This document shows positions 1-9,444 of a stretch of 64,000 bases of DNA, piece by piece (position 1 is the first letter of the stretch; each line of letters starts with the position of its first letter). The notes beneath the pieces were generated by a model. That model had not been told where the DNA came from. It did no database searches and worked only from the letters and a program-made list of their open reading frames with translations. A program made the translations under genes and the position numbers. Source of the DNA: Cytophagales bacterium (GTDB taxonomy: Bacteria > Bacteroidota > Bacteroidia > Cytophagales > Cyclobacteriaceae); NCBI GenBank assembly GCA_025359125.1, contig JANYHI010000055.1, forward strand, positions 1 to 64,000. The letters run 5' to 3'.

Positions 1-1
1 G

Positions 2-2275
2 GAGGGACTTTGGGCTTCTAACATGTTTGGCGGAATGCCTGCCTACCTGGTTAGCTTAAGATGGAGCGATGGACCTGTTGTGTGGACAAAAAAAATAATG
101 AGCTTTTTCTTACCTCATCCTGTTAATAATATTTTTCTCGCTTTTTTATGCTATTATATTTTGTTGTTGGCTTTTAGGGTACGGCCTTACCTTGCTATAG
201 CAGGTGCTTTGGCTTTTGGGTTATCGTCTTACATAATCATTGGTTTAGGTGCCGGCCATAATGCTCGCATAGGAGCCATTGCTTTTATGCCTTTAGTAGT
301 GGCCGGTATTCATATCGTTTTTTCAGGAAAGCGTATACTCGGTGTTGGCGTTACCGCGATGGCATTTGCATTACACTTGCGCGAGAACCATCTCCAAATA
401 ACCTATTATCTTTTGTTGATTGTTATTGCTTATGGATTGGTACAATTCATTTATCATTATAAATCCAAGCAACTGAGTGAGTTTCTTAAATCTGTTGGAG
501 TTTTAATTCCGGCAGCGTTGATTGCAATAGGTACTTTCTTCGGGCAGTTTTGGGCTATTACAGAATATACAAAATATTCTATTCGTGGAGCTTCAGAATT
601 AGTGAAGCCAGCAGCAGAAAGATCAAAAGACACCGAAGGACTATCGCGCGATTATGCGTTTGCCTATAAGTATGGCGTGTGGGAATCTATGGCGTTACTG
701 ATTCCCGATTTTTACGGAGGCACCAGCATGAAATCATTTGTGCAAGATCAAGGCAGCGCAACCTATAAGGCACTTGTAAATTCTGGTGATAATGAAACAG
801 CGAATCAGTTAGCTAATTATACAGCAGCTTATTGGGGGCCACAAGGTTCTACCGTTGGTTCTTATTATGGCAGTGCTATTATCATTTTTCTTTTTGTGTG
901 TGGGATTTTATTCGCAGATAAAAAATATGTTTGGTGGTTAGTTCCGATAAGTGCGTTGGGTTTAATGTTGAGTTGGGGCGATAGCTTCTCTACCTTCAAC
1001 TATTTTATGTTCGATTATTTTCCTGGCTATAATAAATTTCGGTCGGTAAGTTTTGCTTTAGTGATGATTCTTTTTTCAATGCCTTTGTTGGGAATGCTAG
1101 GTGTTGAAAAACTTTTGACTGTTGGAATTAATAAAGAGACGAAGAAGAATTTACTGATTGCCTTCGGTGCCACAGGTGGTATTTGCTTACTGCTGATTTT
1201 ATTTGCGGGAATGGGCAGCTTTATTAAAGATGGCGAAGGTCAGCTACCTATTTGGTTTACAAAAGCCCTCAGTGCCGATAGAAGGAGTTTGTTGCGAGCC
1301 GATGCGTTTCGTTCGTTGGCTTTTATTGGTTCAATATTTATTATGCTCTATTTTAACGTAGAGAAGAAAATTTCTTCAATAGGATTCTATGCCTTCCTTA
1401 CCTTAATGATTACGTTAGATTTGGCTATTGTTAACAGACGCTATTTTTCTAAAGAAAACTTTCAGCGCAAGCGCGATAATACAACTCATGTAAACACACC
1501 AGCTGACGAAGAGATTTTGAAAGATAAAAGCTATTACCGCGTCTACAATCTTCAAGGCGCAATGGCGGAAGCAAATACATCTTACAATCATCATTCGTTG
1601 GGCGGCTATCATGGAGCTAAACTAAGACGCTATCAAGATTTGTATGACTCTTGCATAGCAAGGGAAACGGATATTTTATATAAGGATGCGCAATCGGGCG
1701 AACTCGATTTTAAAAAGCTGCCTGTTTTAAATATGCTCAACACGAAGTATGTTGTGTACGGACAGCAAGCCGGAAATATTATTCCTAATCAAGATGCCAA
1801 CGGAGCTGCATGGTTTGTGAAAGAAGTGGTGAAGGTAAATTCGCCAACCGAAGAGTTGAAGAAGATTGCCGAGGTAAACACTAAGAGTATGGCGGTACTT
1901 GATAATTCAAAATTCAATGTTCAAGATTTTGAGTTTGATAGCTTGTCAACCATTAATTTAATTGATTTTAAACCTGCTTATGTGAAGTACGAATCGCAAT
2001 CGTCTGTAAATGGCTTTGCCGTGTTCTCAGAAATTTATTACCCGAAGGGATGGCATGCGTTGATGGACGGGAAAGAAGTTCCTATCCTTCGCGCCAATTA
2101 TGTTTTACGCGCCTTGGAAATCCCGCAAGGAAAGCATGTGATAGAATTTAAGTTTGAGCCTATACCTTATACGGTAGGAAACAAAGTTACTCTTGGTTCT
2201 AGTTGGGTTGTTCTTTTAATTCTACTGGGTTGTGTTGGAATGAGCGTTCGTAACGTCTCAGAAGATGTCTTCTAA
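2..2275 (+). CDS. YfhO family multi-pass membrane protein (5' end outside window)
   Basis: The reading frame is already open at base 2, and the residues before the first ATG (base 23) read into the protein without a break (GLWASN before MFGGMPAYL). The true start therefore lies upstream and the gene is partial. About 750 residues are visible: roughly a dozen hydrophobic segments in the first 480 residues, then a soluble C-terminal part, then a last membrane segment near the end (SSWVVLLILLGCVGM). MFGGMPAYL near the N-terminus and the overall layout are typical of YfhO proteins. In Bacillus YfhO is a GT-C-like protein that glycosylates teichoic acid; in Bacteroidota the role is not established. 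It likely acts in the inner membrane on lipid-linked sugars, which is inference. Its 3' end overlaps the convergent Uma2 gene by 18 bp. Confidence 0.85.
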   Translation, partial: EGLWASNMFGGMPAYLVSLRWSDGPVVWTKKIMSFFLPHPVNNIFLAFLCYYILLLAFRVRPYLAIAGALAFGLSSYIIIGLGAGHNARIGAIAFMPLVVAGIHIVFSGKRILGVGVTAMAFALHLRENHLQITYYLLLIVIAYGLVQFIYHYKSKQLSEFLKSVGVLIPAALIAIGTFFGQFWAITEYTKYSIRGASELVKPAAERSKDTEGLSRDYAFAYKYGVWESMALLIPDFYGGTSMKSFVQDQGSATYKALVNSGDNETANQLANYTAAYWGPQGSTVGSYYGSAIIIFLFVCGILFADKKYVWWLVPISALGLMLSWGDSFSTFNYFMFDYFPGYNKFRSVSFALVMILFSMPLLGMLGVEKLLTVGINKETKKNLLIAFGATGGICLLLILFAGMGSFIKDGEGQLPIWFTKALSADRRSLLRADAFRSLAFIGSIFIMLYFNVEKKISSIGFYAFLTLMITLDLAIVNRRYFSKENFQRKRDNTTHVNTPADEEILKDKSYYRVYNLQGAMAEANTSYNHHSLGGYHGAKLRRYQDLYDSCIARETDILYKDAQSGELDFKKLPVLNMLNTKYVVYGQQAGNIIPNQDANGAAWFVKEVVKVNSPTEELKKIAEVNTKSMAVLDNSKFNVQDFEFDSLSTINLIDFKPAYVKYESQSSVNGFAVFSEIYYPKGWHALMDGKEVPILRANYVLRALEIPQGKHVIEFKFEPIPYTVGNKVTLGSSWVVLLILLGCVGMSVRNVSEDVF

Positions 2276-2809
2276 ATTAAACTTCAAAGAGGATAAAGAA
2301 GGAGATTGAACTTGTCCGCTTGCAGAGAGGTAAATAAGAGGCACATCAAGTCCTGTTTGAGGTGTGTAGATTTCTAATGTTTTATTTGCTGGATCAACAA
2401 TCCAGTATTCTTCTATACCAAAATCTAAATAAGCTTTTTTCTTTTGATTGCGATCGGTATAGCTGTTGGAAGGCGAGATAACCTCTATAATAAGGTCAAC
2501 TGGCCCCTCAATACCACGACCTGTTATAGAGGCTTTATTTTTTTCTGATAGATAAACGAGATCAGGTTGAAATACATTTTTATTGTCAATGTATAAATCG
2601 ATTGGAGCAAAGAAAATTTCTCCGGGAAGATTAAATTCATAAAAGACTTGAAATAGTTTTCTAAGAATTCGCTGGTGTTCAGTGTTAGGTGCTGGGCTCA
2701 TAATCAATTCTCCGTTTATTAATTGACAAGGAGTTTTTATTTCACCTAACAGCAGATAGTCTGCTACCCTCCACTCTTTTGTCCTATCAATAGTTAAAGT
2801 ATTCTTCAT
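2258..2809 (-). CDS. Uma2 family endonuclease-fold protein (DUF820)
   Basis: A 183-residue protein with the Uma2/DUF820 layout. Its PD-(D/E)XK-type residues are D83 in QPDLVYL and E109 in IIEVISPS, followed by a lysine-rich segment (KKKAYLDFGIEEYWIVDP). The family has a restriction-endonuclease fold, and its members are mostly uncharacterised. It is common in cyanobacteria and scattered in Bacteroidota. The length is normal for the family and the catalytic residues are intact, so it is probably functional. It is a single gene between two unrelated genes, converging on the YfhO gene with an 18-bp overlap. A perfect TATCTTTG -7 element lies on the minus strand about 10 bp upstream of the ATG (2820-2827), but no matching TTTG lies at the right distance. 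Confidence 0.85.
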   Translation of the reverse strand: MKNTLTIDRTKEWRVADYLLLGEIKTPCQLINGELIMSPAPNTEHQRILRKLFQVFYEFNLPGEIFFAPIDLYIDNKNVFQPDLVYLSEKNKASITGRGIEGPVDLIIEVISPSNSYTDRNQKKKAYLDFGIEEYWIVDPANKTLEIYTPQTGLDVPLIYLSASGQVQSPSLSSLKFNLEDIF

Positions 2810-2842
2810 AAGTTCTAAACAAAGATATTATATTTTTTTTAA

Positions 2843-5317
2843 CTATTCATCCTTCAATACTTCTACGGGATTGATCAACGCGGCTTTAATAGAATGATAG
2901 CTGGTAATTAGTAGTGCAGTAGTGAGCGTACCCACTCCTGCAAAAATGTAAATGAATGGCGAGGGCGTAATGTGATATTCAAAATCTTGCAACCAATTTG
3001 TCATTAACCAATACGAGAGTGGAGCGCCAATGATAAAAGCAAGCAATATAAGTCTGGTATAACCTTTTGAGATTAGCACCAGAATATCCATTACAGAAGC
3101 TCCTGAAACTTTTCGTATGCCTATTTCTTTTGTGCGTTGCTCTAATGCGTAAACGATCATCCCCAATAGGCCGAGTGATGCAATCAAGATTCCTAAAGTT
3201 GCTAGTACCGTAAGTGTTTTTCCAAAATTTTCCTCGCCTTTAAAAATGTTGGCAAACGACTGATCGACAAATGAATATTCAAAAGGAAAATCTCCGGCCT
3301 TTTGTTTCCATACAGAGCTTAATCTAGCTATTGTTTTATTCCAGGCCTCTGAGGTTCTGCTATCTATCCGTGCGATCAGATATTTTTTATTACCGCCTCC
3401 AAAAAGTTGTTTATTCTTTAAATGGAAAAGACCCATAGGTTCAATCGGATTTCCCAACGTCCAATAATGGTAATCCTTTAATACGCCAACTACCTCAAAG
3501 CGAATTTCACTTCCGGGGAGTTGAATCTTTTTACCGATTACTGATTCATTTAAATCCCAGCCAATTTGTGCCACTGCTTTCTCGTTTAAAATCACACGAC
3601 TTTCATCTCCGGGAATATCTTTAGAGAAGTTTCTTCCAAATTTAAGTTTGATATTTAATGTGGGAATGTAATTCTCGTCAGCTGAATTGAAATTGAGTGG
3701 AAAGGATTTGTCGCCCATTCCTTCGGCTGTAAATTTATCTCCTCCAAAAATTGTAGGAGGCACAGAAGTTGTCATCGAAATTTTTGAAATGCCGGGAATG
3801 TTTTGAGTAGCGCCAATCATGCTCTCTACATCTTTAATTCGCTCGGCATGACTTAGCACAATCAGGTTTTCTTTATCGAACCCTAAATCTTTTTCGGCCA
3901 CATATTTTAGCTGCTGAAAAACAACAGCGGTGCAGATTATTAGCGCAATGGATACAGTAAATTGAAAAACCACTAATCCGTTTCTAAAAAACTTTCCTTC
4001 TTGTCCGGTTTTTAATTTTCCCTTCAGGGCTTGTATAGGATTGAAGGCGCTTAGAAAGACGGCTGGATAACTGCCAGAGATTAAACTCATCGTCAGGATT
4101 AACCCACCAATAGATAATAGTAGAGTGGGATTGCTTAGCCAATTGAATTCCAATTGTCTGCCGACTAATAAATTGAACCCCGGCAATAGCAATTGTAATA
4201 GTGCTAGTGAAACAATAAAGGCGATTGTGCAGAACACAAGTGCTTCCATAAAATAACCAAAGCCTAATTCTGTTCTTCCTAAACCTAAAATCTTGCGAAC
4301 GCTTACCTCTTTCATTCGCTTGGTAAACTGTGCCGTAGATAAGTTCATGAAATTGACGCATGAAAGTAAAATGATGAAGATGGCTGCACCTACCAGCGAG
4401 TAAATAATTTTCAGGTTGCCATCGTTAGGCAATCTGTTATAAATTGTTTTTGAAGGCAAATGAATACCTGTTAGTGGCTGTAAAAACAACTCCCACTTTT
4501 TGCCCGACTTAACATAGTCAGCATACGACATATTCATAGCGCGCTGCAAAGTTGCCTCCGCATGTTTAGGAGGTATTACTTTCAGCTTTTCTCTCACATT
4601 ATCAATCGAGGCTGTTTGATCTAGCAATACGTAAGTTTCTAGTTGAGTCCATACCCAGCTCCAGTACAATCTTTTTACCACGGGGTAGCTCGTCATAGAA
4701 ACCAACATTTCGAATTGCAGGTAAGTATTAGAGGGCAGGTCTTTCAATACTCCGGTAACTTCAAATGCTTGCTGATTTTCCTCTGATCCCATTCGTACCA
4801 TTTTGCCTATAGGATCTTCGTTTGCAAAATATTTCTTAGCCGTCTTCTCTGTCATCACAATACGGTTAGCTCCATTCAGCGCAGATAGAGAATTCCCTTT
4901 TACCAATGGAAAGGAAAACATTTGAAAGAAATTTGAGTCGGCTGCGAGTAGGTTGGTTTGATCGAAAGTGATTACCTCATTTTTACTATTCGTATAGGAA
5001 ATCAATTGATCGCCAGGAGTGTGCAGGCTAGTTATTAATTTTACTTCAGGCAATTCTTCCTTTACAGCATAAGCGACACCTGGGCCGGTAGAACCAAACT
5101 CTGAGTCATTGTTCTCTCCCCAAATAAATGTTTGATTGACTCGGTAAATATTTTCAGCCATTGGGTGGAATCGATCATAGCTAAATTCATGCTTGGCATA
5201 TAAGTAAATAAACAAAGCGCTAGTAATTCCTGCGGTAAGCCCCAGCAGATTTATGAGCGAGAATAGTTTGTTTCGTTGAAGGCTGCGAGTGAAATGAACA
5301 AAATAATACTTCAGCAT
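2843..5317 (-). CDS. ABC transporter permease, MacB/FtsX type
   Basis: An 824-residue inner-membrane permease of the duplicated kind common in Bacteroidota. The first half has an N-terminal membrane segment (LFSLINLLGLTAGI), a large MacB-like extracytoplasmic domain to about residue 280, and an FtsX core with SCVNFMNLSTAQ and RMKEVSVRKILG. The second half repeats the layout, with a second periplasmic domain and a C-terminal FtsX core (LASLGLLGMIVYALEQRTKEIGIRKVSGAS). Proteins of this type work with a separate LolD/MacB ATPase in export, efflux or mechanotransmission. No ATPase gene is adjacent, so the substrate cannot be inferred. A TTTG-N21-ATGCTTTG sequence about 23 bp upstream could be its promoter. 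The gene stands alone, with its stop 33 bp upstream of the Uma2 start. Confidence 0.9.
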   Translation of the reverse strand: MLKYYFVHFTRSLQRNKLFSLINLLGLTAGITSALFIYLYAKHEFSYDRFHPMAENIYRVNQTFIWGENNDSEFGSTGPGVAYAVKEELPEVKLITSLHTPGDQLISYTNSKNEVITFDQTNLLAADSNFFQMFSFPLVKGNSLSALNGANRIVMTEKTAKKYFANEDPIGKMVRMGSEENQQAFEVTGVLKDLPSNTYLQFEMLVSMTSYPVVKRLYWSWVWTQLETYVLLDQTASIDNVREKLKVIPPKHAEATLQRAMNMSYADYVKSGKKWELFLQPLTGIHLPSKTIYNRLPNDGNLKIIYSLVGAAIFIILLSCVNFMNLSTAQFTKRMKEVSVRKILGLGRTELGFGYFMEALVFCTIAFIVSLALLQLLLPGFNLLVGRQLEFNWLSNPTLLLSIGGLILTMSLISGSYPAVFLSAFNPIQALKGKLKTGQEGKFFRNGLVVFQFTVSIALIICTAVVFQQLKYVAEKDLGFDKENLIVLSHAERIKDVESMIGATQNIPGISKISMTTSVPPTIFGGDKFTAEGMGDKSFPLNFNSADENYIPTLNIKLKFGRNFSKDIPGDESRVILNEKAVAQIGWDLNESVIGKKIQLPGSEIRFEVVGVLKDYHYWTLGNPIEPMGLFHLKNKQLFGGGNKKYLIARIDSRTSEAWNKTIARLSSVWKQKAGDFPFEYSFVDQSFANIFKGEENFGKTLTVLATLGILIASLGLLGMIVYALEQRTKEIGIRKVSGASVMDILVLISKGYTRLILLAFIIGAPLSYWLMTNWLQDFEYHITPSPFIYIFAGVGTLTTALLITSYHSIKAALINPVEVLKDE

Positions 5318-5469
5318 AAGTTAATTTTCTAACGAGTTTACAAAGCATGTACCAGCTTCCAGATATATTCAAATTCGGTGGAATGATGGTTTCTTAGCTA
5401 ACCGTTGTTCGGATTTGATTTATACTGTCCGATTTTGGGTTTGATATTTCTGATTGCTATACTTGTAAT

Positions 5470-6630
5470 ATGGCTGATGTTGCCCGCTCTATCTTTACTA
5501 TTTTTCAACAGAAATTTTCAACAGATCCATTGCTGATTCGGGCTCCGGGTAGAATCAACCTTATTGGTGAGCACACCGATTACAACAACGGCTTTGTATT
5601 TCCAGCTGCAATTGATCGTGCTATTTATTTTGCGATGACTCCGAGTGGTACTGAGAAATGCAATATTTACTCCGCAGATATGGGCGAAGGTGTTTCGTTT
5701 TCTATTCGCGATTTAAATTCGGGTGAAACCTGGGTGAATTATTTGATGGGTGTAGTGGATGGATTCCAACGAATGGGTTTGCCAGTGCATGGCGTAGATT
5801 GTGTTTTTGGTGGAGACATTCCGGCAGGAGCGGGCCTTTCTTCTTCGGCTGCTTTGTGTAATGGTTTCGCTTTTGGATTAAATATTCTTTTTAATTGCAA
5901 ACTCGATCGGCTAGAGTTGGCAAAAATCTCACAGTATGCCGAGCATGAGTTTGTGGGGTTGATGTGCGGCATTATGGATCAGTACGCGAGTTTGTTTGGT
6001 GTGAAAGATTCGGCCTTGTTATTGGACTGCCGTGCGTTGAAACACGAAGTGGTGCCTGTTCATTTAAAAGATTATTCGCTGCTGTTAATTGATACGAAGG
6101 TGAAACATACGCTTGCTTCTTCGGCTTATAACCAAAGGCGTGCGGCATGCGAAAAGGGTGTTTCCATCTTGCATCAAAAAAATCCAAAGGTATTTTCGTT
6201 GCGAGATGTTTCGCGTGCCATGCTCTACGAATTTCAAGATGCGCTAGGCGAAGATATTTTTATGAAGTGCCTTTACATTGTAGACGAAATTAATCGTACG
6301 CAGCAGGCTGCTGAACTATTGAAGAAAAATGAGTTGAAAGCATTTGGAGCATTAATGTACGAAACTCATTGGGGATTGAGTCAGTCGTATGAAGTTAGTT
6401 GCGAGGAGTCTGATTTTCTGGTAAAGCTGGCAGAAGAAGAGAAAGAAACAGTAGCGGGCGCGCGTATGATGGGTGGTGGCTTTGGCGGATGCACCATCAA
6501 CCTTATTAAAACAGATTCTGTTAAGGCTTTTCAGGAAAAGGCAATTCATCAATACACTTTCACCTTCGGGATTGAACCGGAATTTTACTTAGTGAAGTTA
6601 GTAGATGGGGTGGGAGTAATAGAAAATTAA
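5470..6630 (+). CDS. galK: galactokinase
   Basis: GalK phosphorylates alpha-D-galactose to galactose-1-phosphate with ATP, the first committed step of the Leloir pathway, in the cytosol. The 386-residue length is standard. All three GHMP-kinase motifs are present: the galactokinase signature RAPGRINLIGEHTDYNNG (residues 24-41), the ATP-binding GLSSSA (122-127), and the C-terminal GARMMGGGFGG. The catalytic base is probably D170 in GIMDQYASL. No galT or galE is next to it. The vSGLT-like symporter (11.3 kb) and GH53 galactanase (16.6 kb) in the same window suggest it handles galactose released from galactan; that link is inference. The start is the first ATG in frame and fits the usual N-terminus. 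Confidence 0.96.
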   Translation: MADVARSIFTIFQQKFSTDPLLIRAPGRINLIGEHTDYNNGFVFPAAIDRAIYFAMTPSGTEKCNIYSADMGEGVSFSIRDLNSGETWVNYLMGVVDGFQRMGLPVHGVDCVFGGDIPAGAGLSSSAALCNGFAFGLNILFNCKLDRLELAKISQYAEHEFVGLMCGIMDQYASLFGVKDSALLLDCRALKHEVVPVHLKDYSLLLIDTKVKHTLASSAYNQRRAACEKGVSILHQKNPKVFSLRDVSRAMLYEFQDALGEDIFMKCLYIVDEINRTQQAAELLKKNELKAFGALMYETHWGLSQSYEVSCEESDFLVKLAEEEKETVAGARMMGGGFGGCTINLIKTDSVKAFQEKAIHQYTFTFGIEPEFYLVKLVDGVGVIEN

Positions 6631-6680
6631 GGCTTACTTTTTAAGCAGCTTCTATTGATCAATCAGTTGTACCAATTGCT

Positions 6681-7109
6681 TTATACGATAGATTCCCACA
6701 GTTCTATTTTATTTCCTTCATCGTCCAGGGTGTGAATAAATTTTCCATATTCAAATGTTTCCAAGTCATCTAGAATGGTAACACCATTGGCGCGCAGCTT
6801 TTCTACGAGGGCTTCTATATTTTGCACGCGGTAGTTAATCATAAATTCTTTTTTTGAAGGCGCAAAATAGTCGCTGCCATTCTTAAAAGGAGTCCATTGA
6901 AGTTGATTAATTTCTTCGGGCTTGTTTACATTTCTTGTTTCGAAGGTGGAGCCCCAATCAGTTACTTCTACCCCTAAATTTTTTGCATACCATTCCCTTG
7001 TTTCTTTGGGGTTGGCAGCAAAAAAGAATATTCCGCCAATGCCAGTCACTTTAGGTTCTGTATTTGTGGCGGATGCCGCGTTTTGCGTGTTGGTTTTTGA
7101 ATCTTCCAT
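6681..7109 (-). CDS. VOC family (glyoxalase/bleomycin-resistance fold) protein
   Basis: A 142-residue single-domain protein. The VOC pattern is clear: GIGGIFFFAANPKETREWYAKNLG at the start of the beta-alpha-beta unit and DDEGNKIELWE at the end, whose glutamate is the usual metal ligand. Members include glyoxalases, dioxygenases and antibiotic-binding proteins; nothing in the sequence fixes the substrate. About 22 polar residues (SKTNTQNAASATNTEP) precede the domain and look disordered. No other start lies between them and the domain, so the annotated ATG is kept. The gene is alone, convergent with galK across a 50-bp gap. Confidence 0.8.
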   Translation of the reverse strand: MEDSKTNTQNAASATNTEPKVTGIGGIFFFAANPKETREWYAKNLGVEVTDWGSTFETRNVNKPEEINQLQWTPFKNGSDYFAPSKKEFMINYRVQNIEALVEKLRANGVTILDDLETFEYGKFIHTLDDEGNKIELWESIV

Positions 7110-7249
7110 TTTGCTTTAAGATAAAATTTTATGACCCTATGCAATAGTACTTCTTTTTATTTTTTAACAGTAGTTTTTGCGGTTGTTTAGATAAAAATGA
7201 TAGAGTGCAAACATTGGTGATAGAGGATTGGATACCATAACAGCAATAA

Positions 7250-7768
7250 TCATTTGTACATATATGGTTCTAAACTGTACACCAATTGCCTTATATTTTC
7301 CAGGACTTGCGTCATATATTTTTTCCGGAAAATTTTTGCGAATAACCAATTTAAAGGATATAGAAATATAATTTCCGAATACATTGTATAAGTATATTCT
7401 ACTAATATTAAATCCTTCTCCAATTCTGTTGTCTTCCATTCTCCAACAAATTTTGAAAACCCTAACATCCAGGACTGAAATTCACTAACCTCAATTTTCC
7501 AGTACTGATTTTCTATTCTTTCTACTACCTTGTCTATTGAACTAAATCCACCTTCTTGAGTTAAGGATTTTGAAACATATACTTTTTTAGTTGAGCCAAC
7601 TTGCCCCCATTTATTGTCATTTGTACAATGCGTAACTTTTGGCATAATACCAAGACCTGTATGGATTTTGGATAGATCGCAAAGTATTGGTGTTTTAAAT
7701 ACTCGCTCGAGTTTGGAATAGTAAATTGCTGTGGTTTTTACTTTTGTTTTCATATTTTTAAATGACAT
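7250..7768 (-). CDS. SRPBCC (START-like) superfamily protein, putative
   Basis: A 172-residue protein whose pattern fits the polyketide-cyclase/SRPBCC group. It has an N-terminal strand followed by KLERVFKTPILCDLSKI, a mid-domain WGQVGSTKKVYVS, strands with VVERIENQYWKIEV, and a long C-terminal helix (YMTQVLENIRQLVYSL). These proteins bind hydrophobic ligands in a helix-grip pocket; no ligand is indicated here. Two in-frame ATGs (residues 1 and 6) are both possible starts. The overlapping 91-residue ORF at 7164-7439 in another frame is treated as a shadow. The gene is isolated between the VOC gene and the Crp/Fnr gene. Confidence 0.6.
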   Translation of the reverse strand: MSFKNMKTKVKTTAIYYSKLERVFKTPILCDLSKIHTGLGIMPKVTHCTNDNKWGQVGSTKKVYVSKSLTQEGGFSSIDKVVERIENQYWKIEVSEFQSWMLGFSKFVGEWKTTELEKDLILVEYTYTMYSEIIFLYPLNWLFAKIFRKKYMTQVLENIRQLVYSLEPYMYK

Positions 7769-7880
7769 TTACGATAAGTAGAGAGTATTTTAATATTGGA
7801 AGTTTACACAGTAGGAGAGGTAACCCATCAAACTGGAATAGTATATAAATTAGACTGAGTGCAAACTCGCTATTCGTTCA

Positions 7881-8450
7881 TTATTTTGATGTGACGGCTT
7901 TTCTAATGCGACTGAGACTCTCCGGATAAATGCCCAAGTACTTAGCCAGTTTGCCAACAGGAATTGAATGAATCATCTCGGGGTTATCTTTTAACATTTC
8001 TCTGTACCGAAGTTCAGCTGATTTAGTTATTGCGTCTTTTTCTTTTTTGATCCTCAATAAAAAAAGTTGCTCTACTACATGTCTTCCAAATTGATTTGCC
8101 AATATTGAATTAGAGTAGGATTTATGAAGTTCATCGTAGGTTATTGCTTCCACTTTACTGTCTAACAGGGCTCGTGCCTCTACATCAGAAGGGCCACGAT
8201 TAAGAAAGGAAGTAAAGCAGCTAAACCATTGAGCACGGAAGAAAAAATCAATTACTTTATAAGAATTATTTGAGGGGATAGAAATCTGAACCATCCCTTT
8301 GTCAATAAAGTAAACTCGATCTTCAACATCTCCGATTCCAGTAATTAATTGATTTCTTGAAAATTGATGCTTTTGAATAACGAAAGGAAGCTCTGTTTCA
8401 CTTTTTAATTTTAGCCCAAGGTTTTTATTAATATACTGGATAATTGGCAT
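7881..8450 (-). CDS. Crp/Fnr family transcriptional regulator
   Basis: A 189-residue regulator with an N-terminal cyclic-nucleotide-binding-like beta barrel (residues about 25-115) and a C-terminal winged helix. The recognition segment IPVGKLAKYLGIYPESLSRIRK matches the short Bacteroidota Crp/Fnr subgroup. No cysteine cluster for an Fe-S cofactor is visible, so it is not a classical Fnr, and the ligand is unknown. A TATCTTTT -7-like element lies about 12 bp upstream of the ATG without a clear -33 element. It is followed at 8518-10971 by other signalling genes on the same strand, but a 67-bp gap makes co-transcription uncertain. Confidence 0.88.
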   Translation of the reverse strand: MPIIQYINKNLGLKLKSETELPFVIQKHQFSRNQLITGIGDVEDRVYFIDKGMVQISIPSNNSYKVIDFFFRAQWFSCFTSFLNRGPSDVEARALLDSKVEAITYDELHKSYSNSILANQFGRHVVEQLFLLRIKKEKDAITKSAELRYREMLKDNPEMIHSIPVGKLAKYLGIYPESLSRIRKAVTSK

Positions 8451-8517
8451 TGATGTTAATTAAAAGATACTATAAATCTATACTAGAAATTTTAAATAAA
8501 TCTACTGCTTGATTTTT

Positions 8518-8928
8518 CTATTTTGGAATTGCGTCTTGAATTGATACTCGAAGAATTTCATTAGCTTTTTCTATTGCTTTCTCTTCTTCTGTATGAATGA
8601 AATATGGGTAGGGCGGCTTTTGAACTAAGAAAACTCCTTTTACAAACACAGATGCTACCATGGAGTTAGTTATAAAAATGATCCCTTGGTTATACTGCTT
8701 GATTATTTCAAAATTTTGCTTGAGAAAATTTCCAAGTTTAATCCTAACCTCACTTGATAAATATTTGATTTTACGTGAATCGTTAATGAAAACCATTTTC
8801 TCTTTTGCTGCGTAAAGCGATTTTAATTCGGCCACATGATCATCAATATCTTGAGTAGTAGGCTTATCATTAAGATAAGTAATGACAACCAGTGGAAATT
8901 TCTCTTTATTTATTTTAGCGAGTTTCAT
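8518..8928 (-). CDS. SpoIIAA/STAS-like small protein, putative
   Basis: A 136-residue cytosolic protein without signal peptide. It alternates strand and helix in the manner of STAS/SEC14-like proteins: LVVITYLN, then a helix (TQDIDDHVAELKSLYAAK), KMVFINDSRKI, a helix (VRIKLGNFLKQNFEII), GIIFITNSMVASVFVKG, and a C-terminal helix. I recognise the fold pattern rather than a named family. It lies 83 bp downstream of a second protein of similar size and pattern (9012-9434), which in turn follows a histidine kinase. A partner or sensor role beside the kinase is possible but is inference. Confidence 0.55.
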   Translation of the reverse strand: MKLAKINKEKFPLVVITYLNDKPTTQDIDDHVAELKSLYAAKEKMVFINDSRKIKYLSSEVRIKLGNFLKQNFEIIKQYNQGIIFITNSMVASVFVKGVFLVQKPPYPYFIHTEEEKAIEKANEILRVSIQDAIPK

Positions 8929-9011
8929 TTTTATAGTAATTCTATTAGATAGAGTATAGACAGATGAACAAATGGGTTAGCTGAAAAAACATTGATACAA
9001 ATTAACTTAGG

Positions 9012-9434
9012 CTAATTATCTGAAAGTTGTAATGATAAAACAGAAAAAAGAGCCTGATTGACGTTATCGAAAAATTCAACGTTACATCCTTTTAGGAAAA
9101 GTGGAGCTTCAGCTATCATTATTTTTCCAAAGAGGTGCTCAGGAGCTACAAACGCTTTGTACTTTACCCCATTGTTTAACTGGAGCGGCACATATCTACC
9201 AAAGTAAACTGACATATACTCGATAGAGAGCGCAGGAACATCTAATCCATCAAAAATAGAATACTTTAGGTTGGGGTTATCCCTAATCAACTCCCTTATT
9301 AATGAATTATAATTTTCACAATCCCTTTCAAAATCAGCTATGCTGTTCTTTACGGCAAACACCTTCGTGTAGATCACATTAATACTTTCATCAACCCATA
9401 CACGGTAAGTAGAGTCTTCCATTATTTTATTCAT
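9012..9434 (-). CDS. SpoIIAA/STAS-like small protein next to histidine kinase, putative
   Basis: A 140-residue soluble protein with strand-helix alternation like the gene that follows it. It begins with YRVWVDESINVIYTKVF, continues with a helix rich in acidic residues (SIADFERDCENYNSLIREL), KYSIFDGLDV, then VKYKAFVAPEH and LFLKGCNVEFFDNVNQAL. It starts 10 bp after the histidine kinase stop, so the two are very probably translated from one mRNA. No enzyme motif is visible. STAS-like proteins often act as binding partners in signalling, and adjacency to a kinase makes that the best guess; family assignment is tentative. Confidence 0.55.
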   Translation of the reverse strand: MNKIMEDSTYRVWVDESINVIYTKVFAVKNSIADFERDCENYNSLIRELIRDNPNLKYSIFDGLDVPALSIEYMSVYFGRYVPLQLNNGVKYKAFVAPEHLFGKIMIAEAPLFLKGCNVEFFDNVNQALFSVLSLQLSDN

Positions 9435-9444
9435 TACTTTATAA

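Noticed and set aside
3984-4361. 125-residue ORF inside the permease gene
   Set aside because: It is in a different frame on the same strand; a shadow of the MacB/FtsX coding sequence.
5440-5465. promoter candidate TTTG-N14-TATACTTG before galK
   Set aside because: The spacer is too short for the Bacteroidota consensus and the -7 element would lie only 4 bp from the ATG.
7164-7439. 91-residue minus-strand ORF overlapping the SRPBCC-like gene
   Set aside because: It overlaps the better supported 172-residue frame. I considered a frameshift adding its hydrophobic end, but the 172-residue protein already ends like the family.
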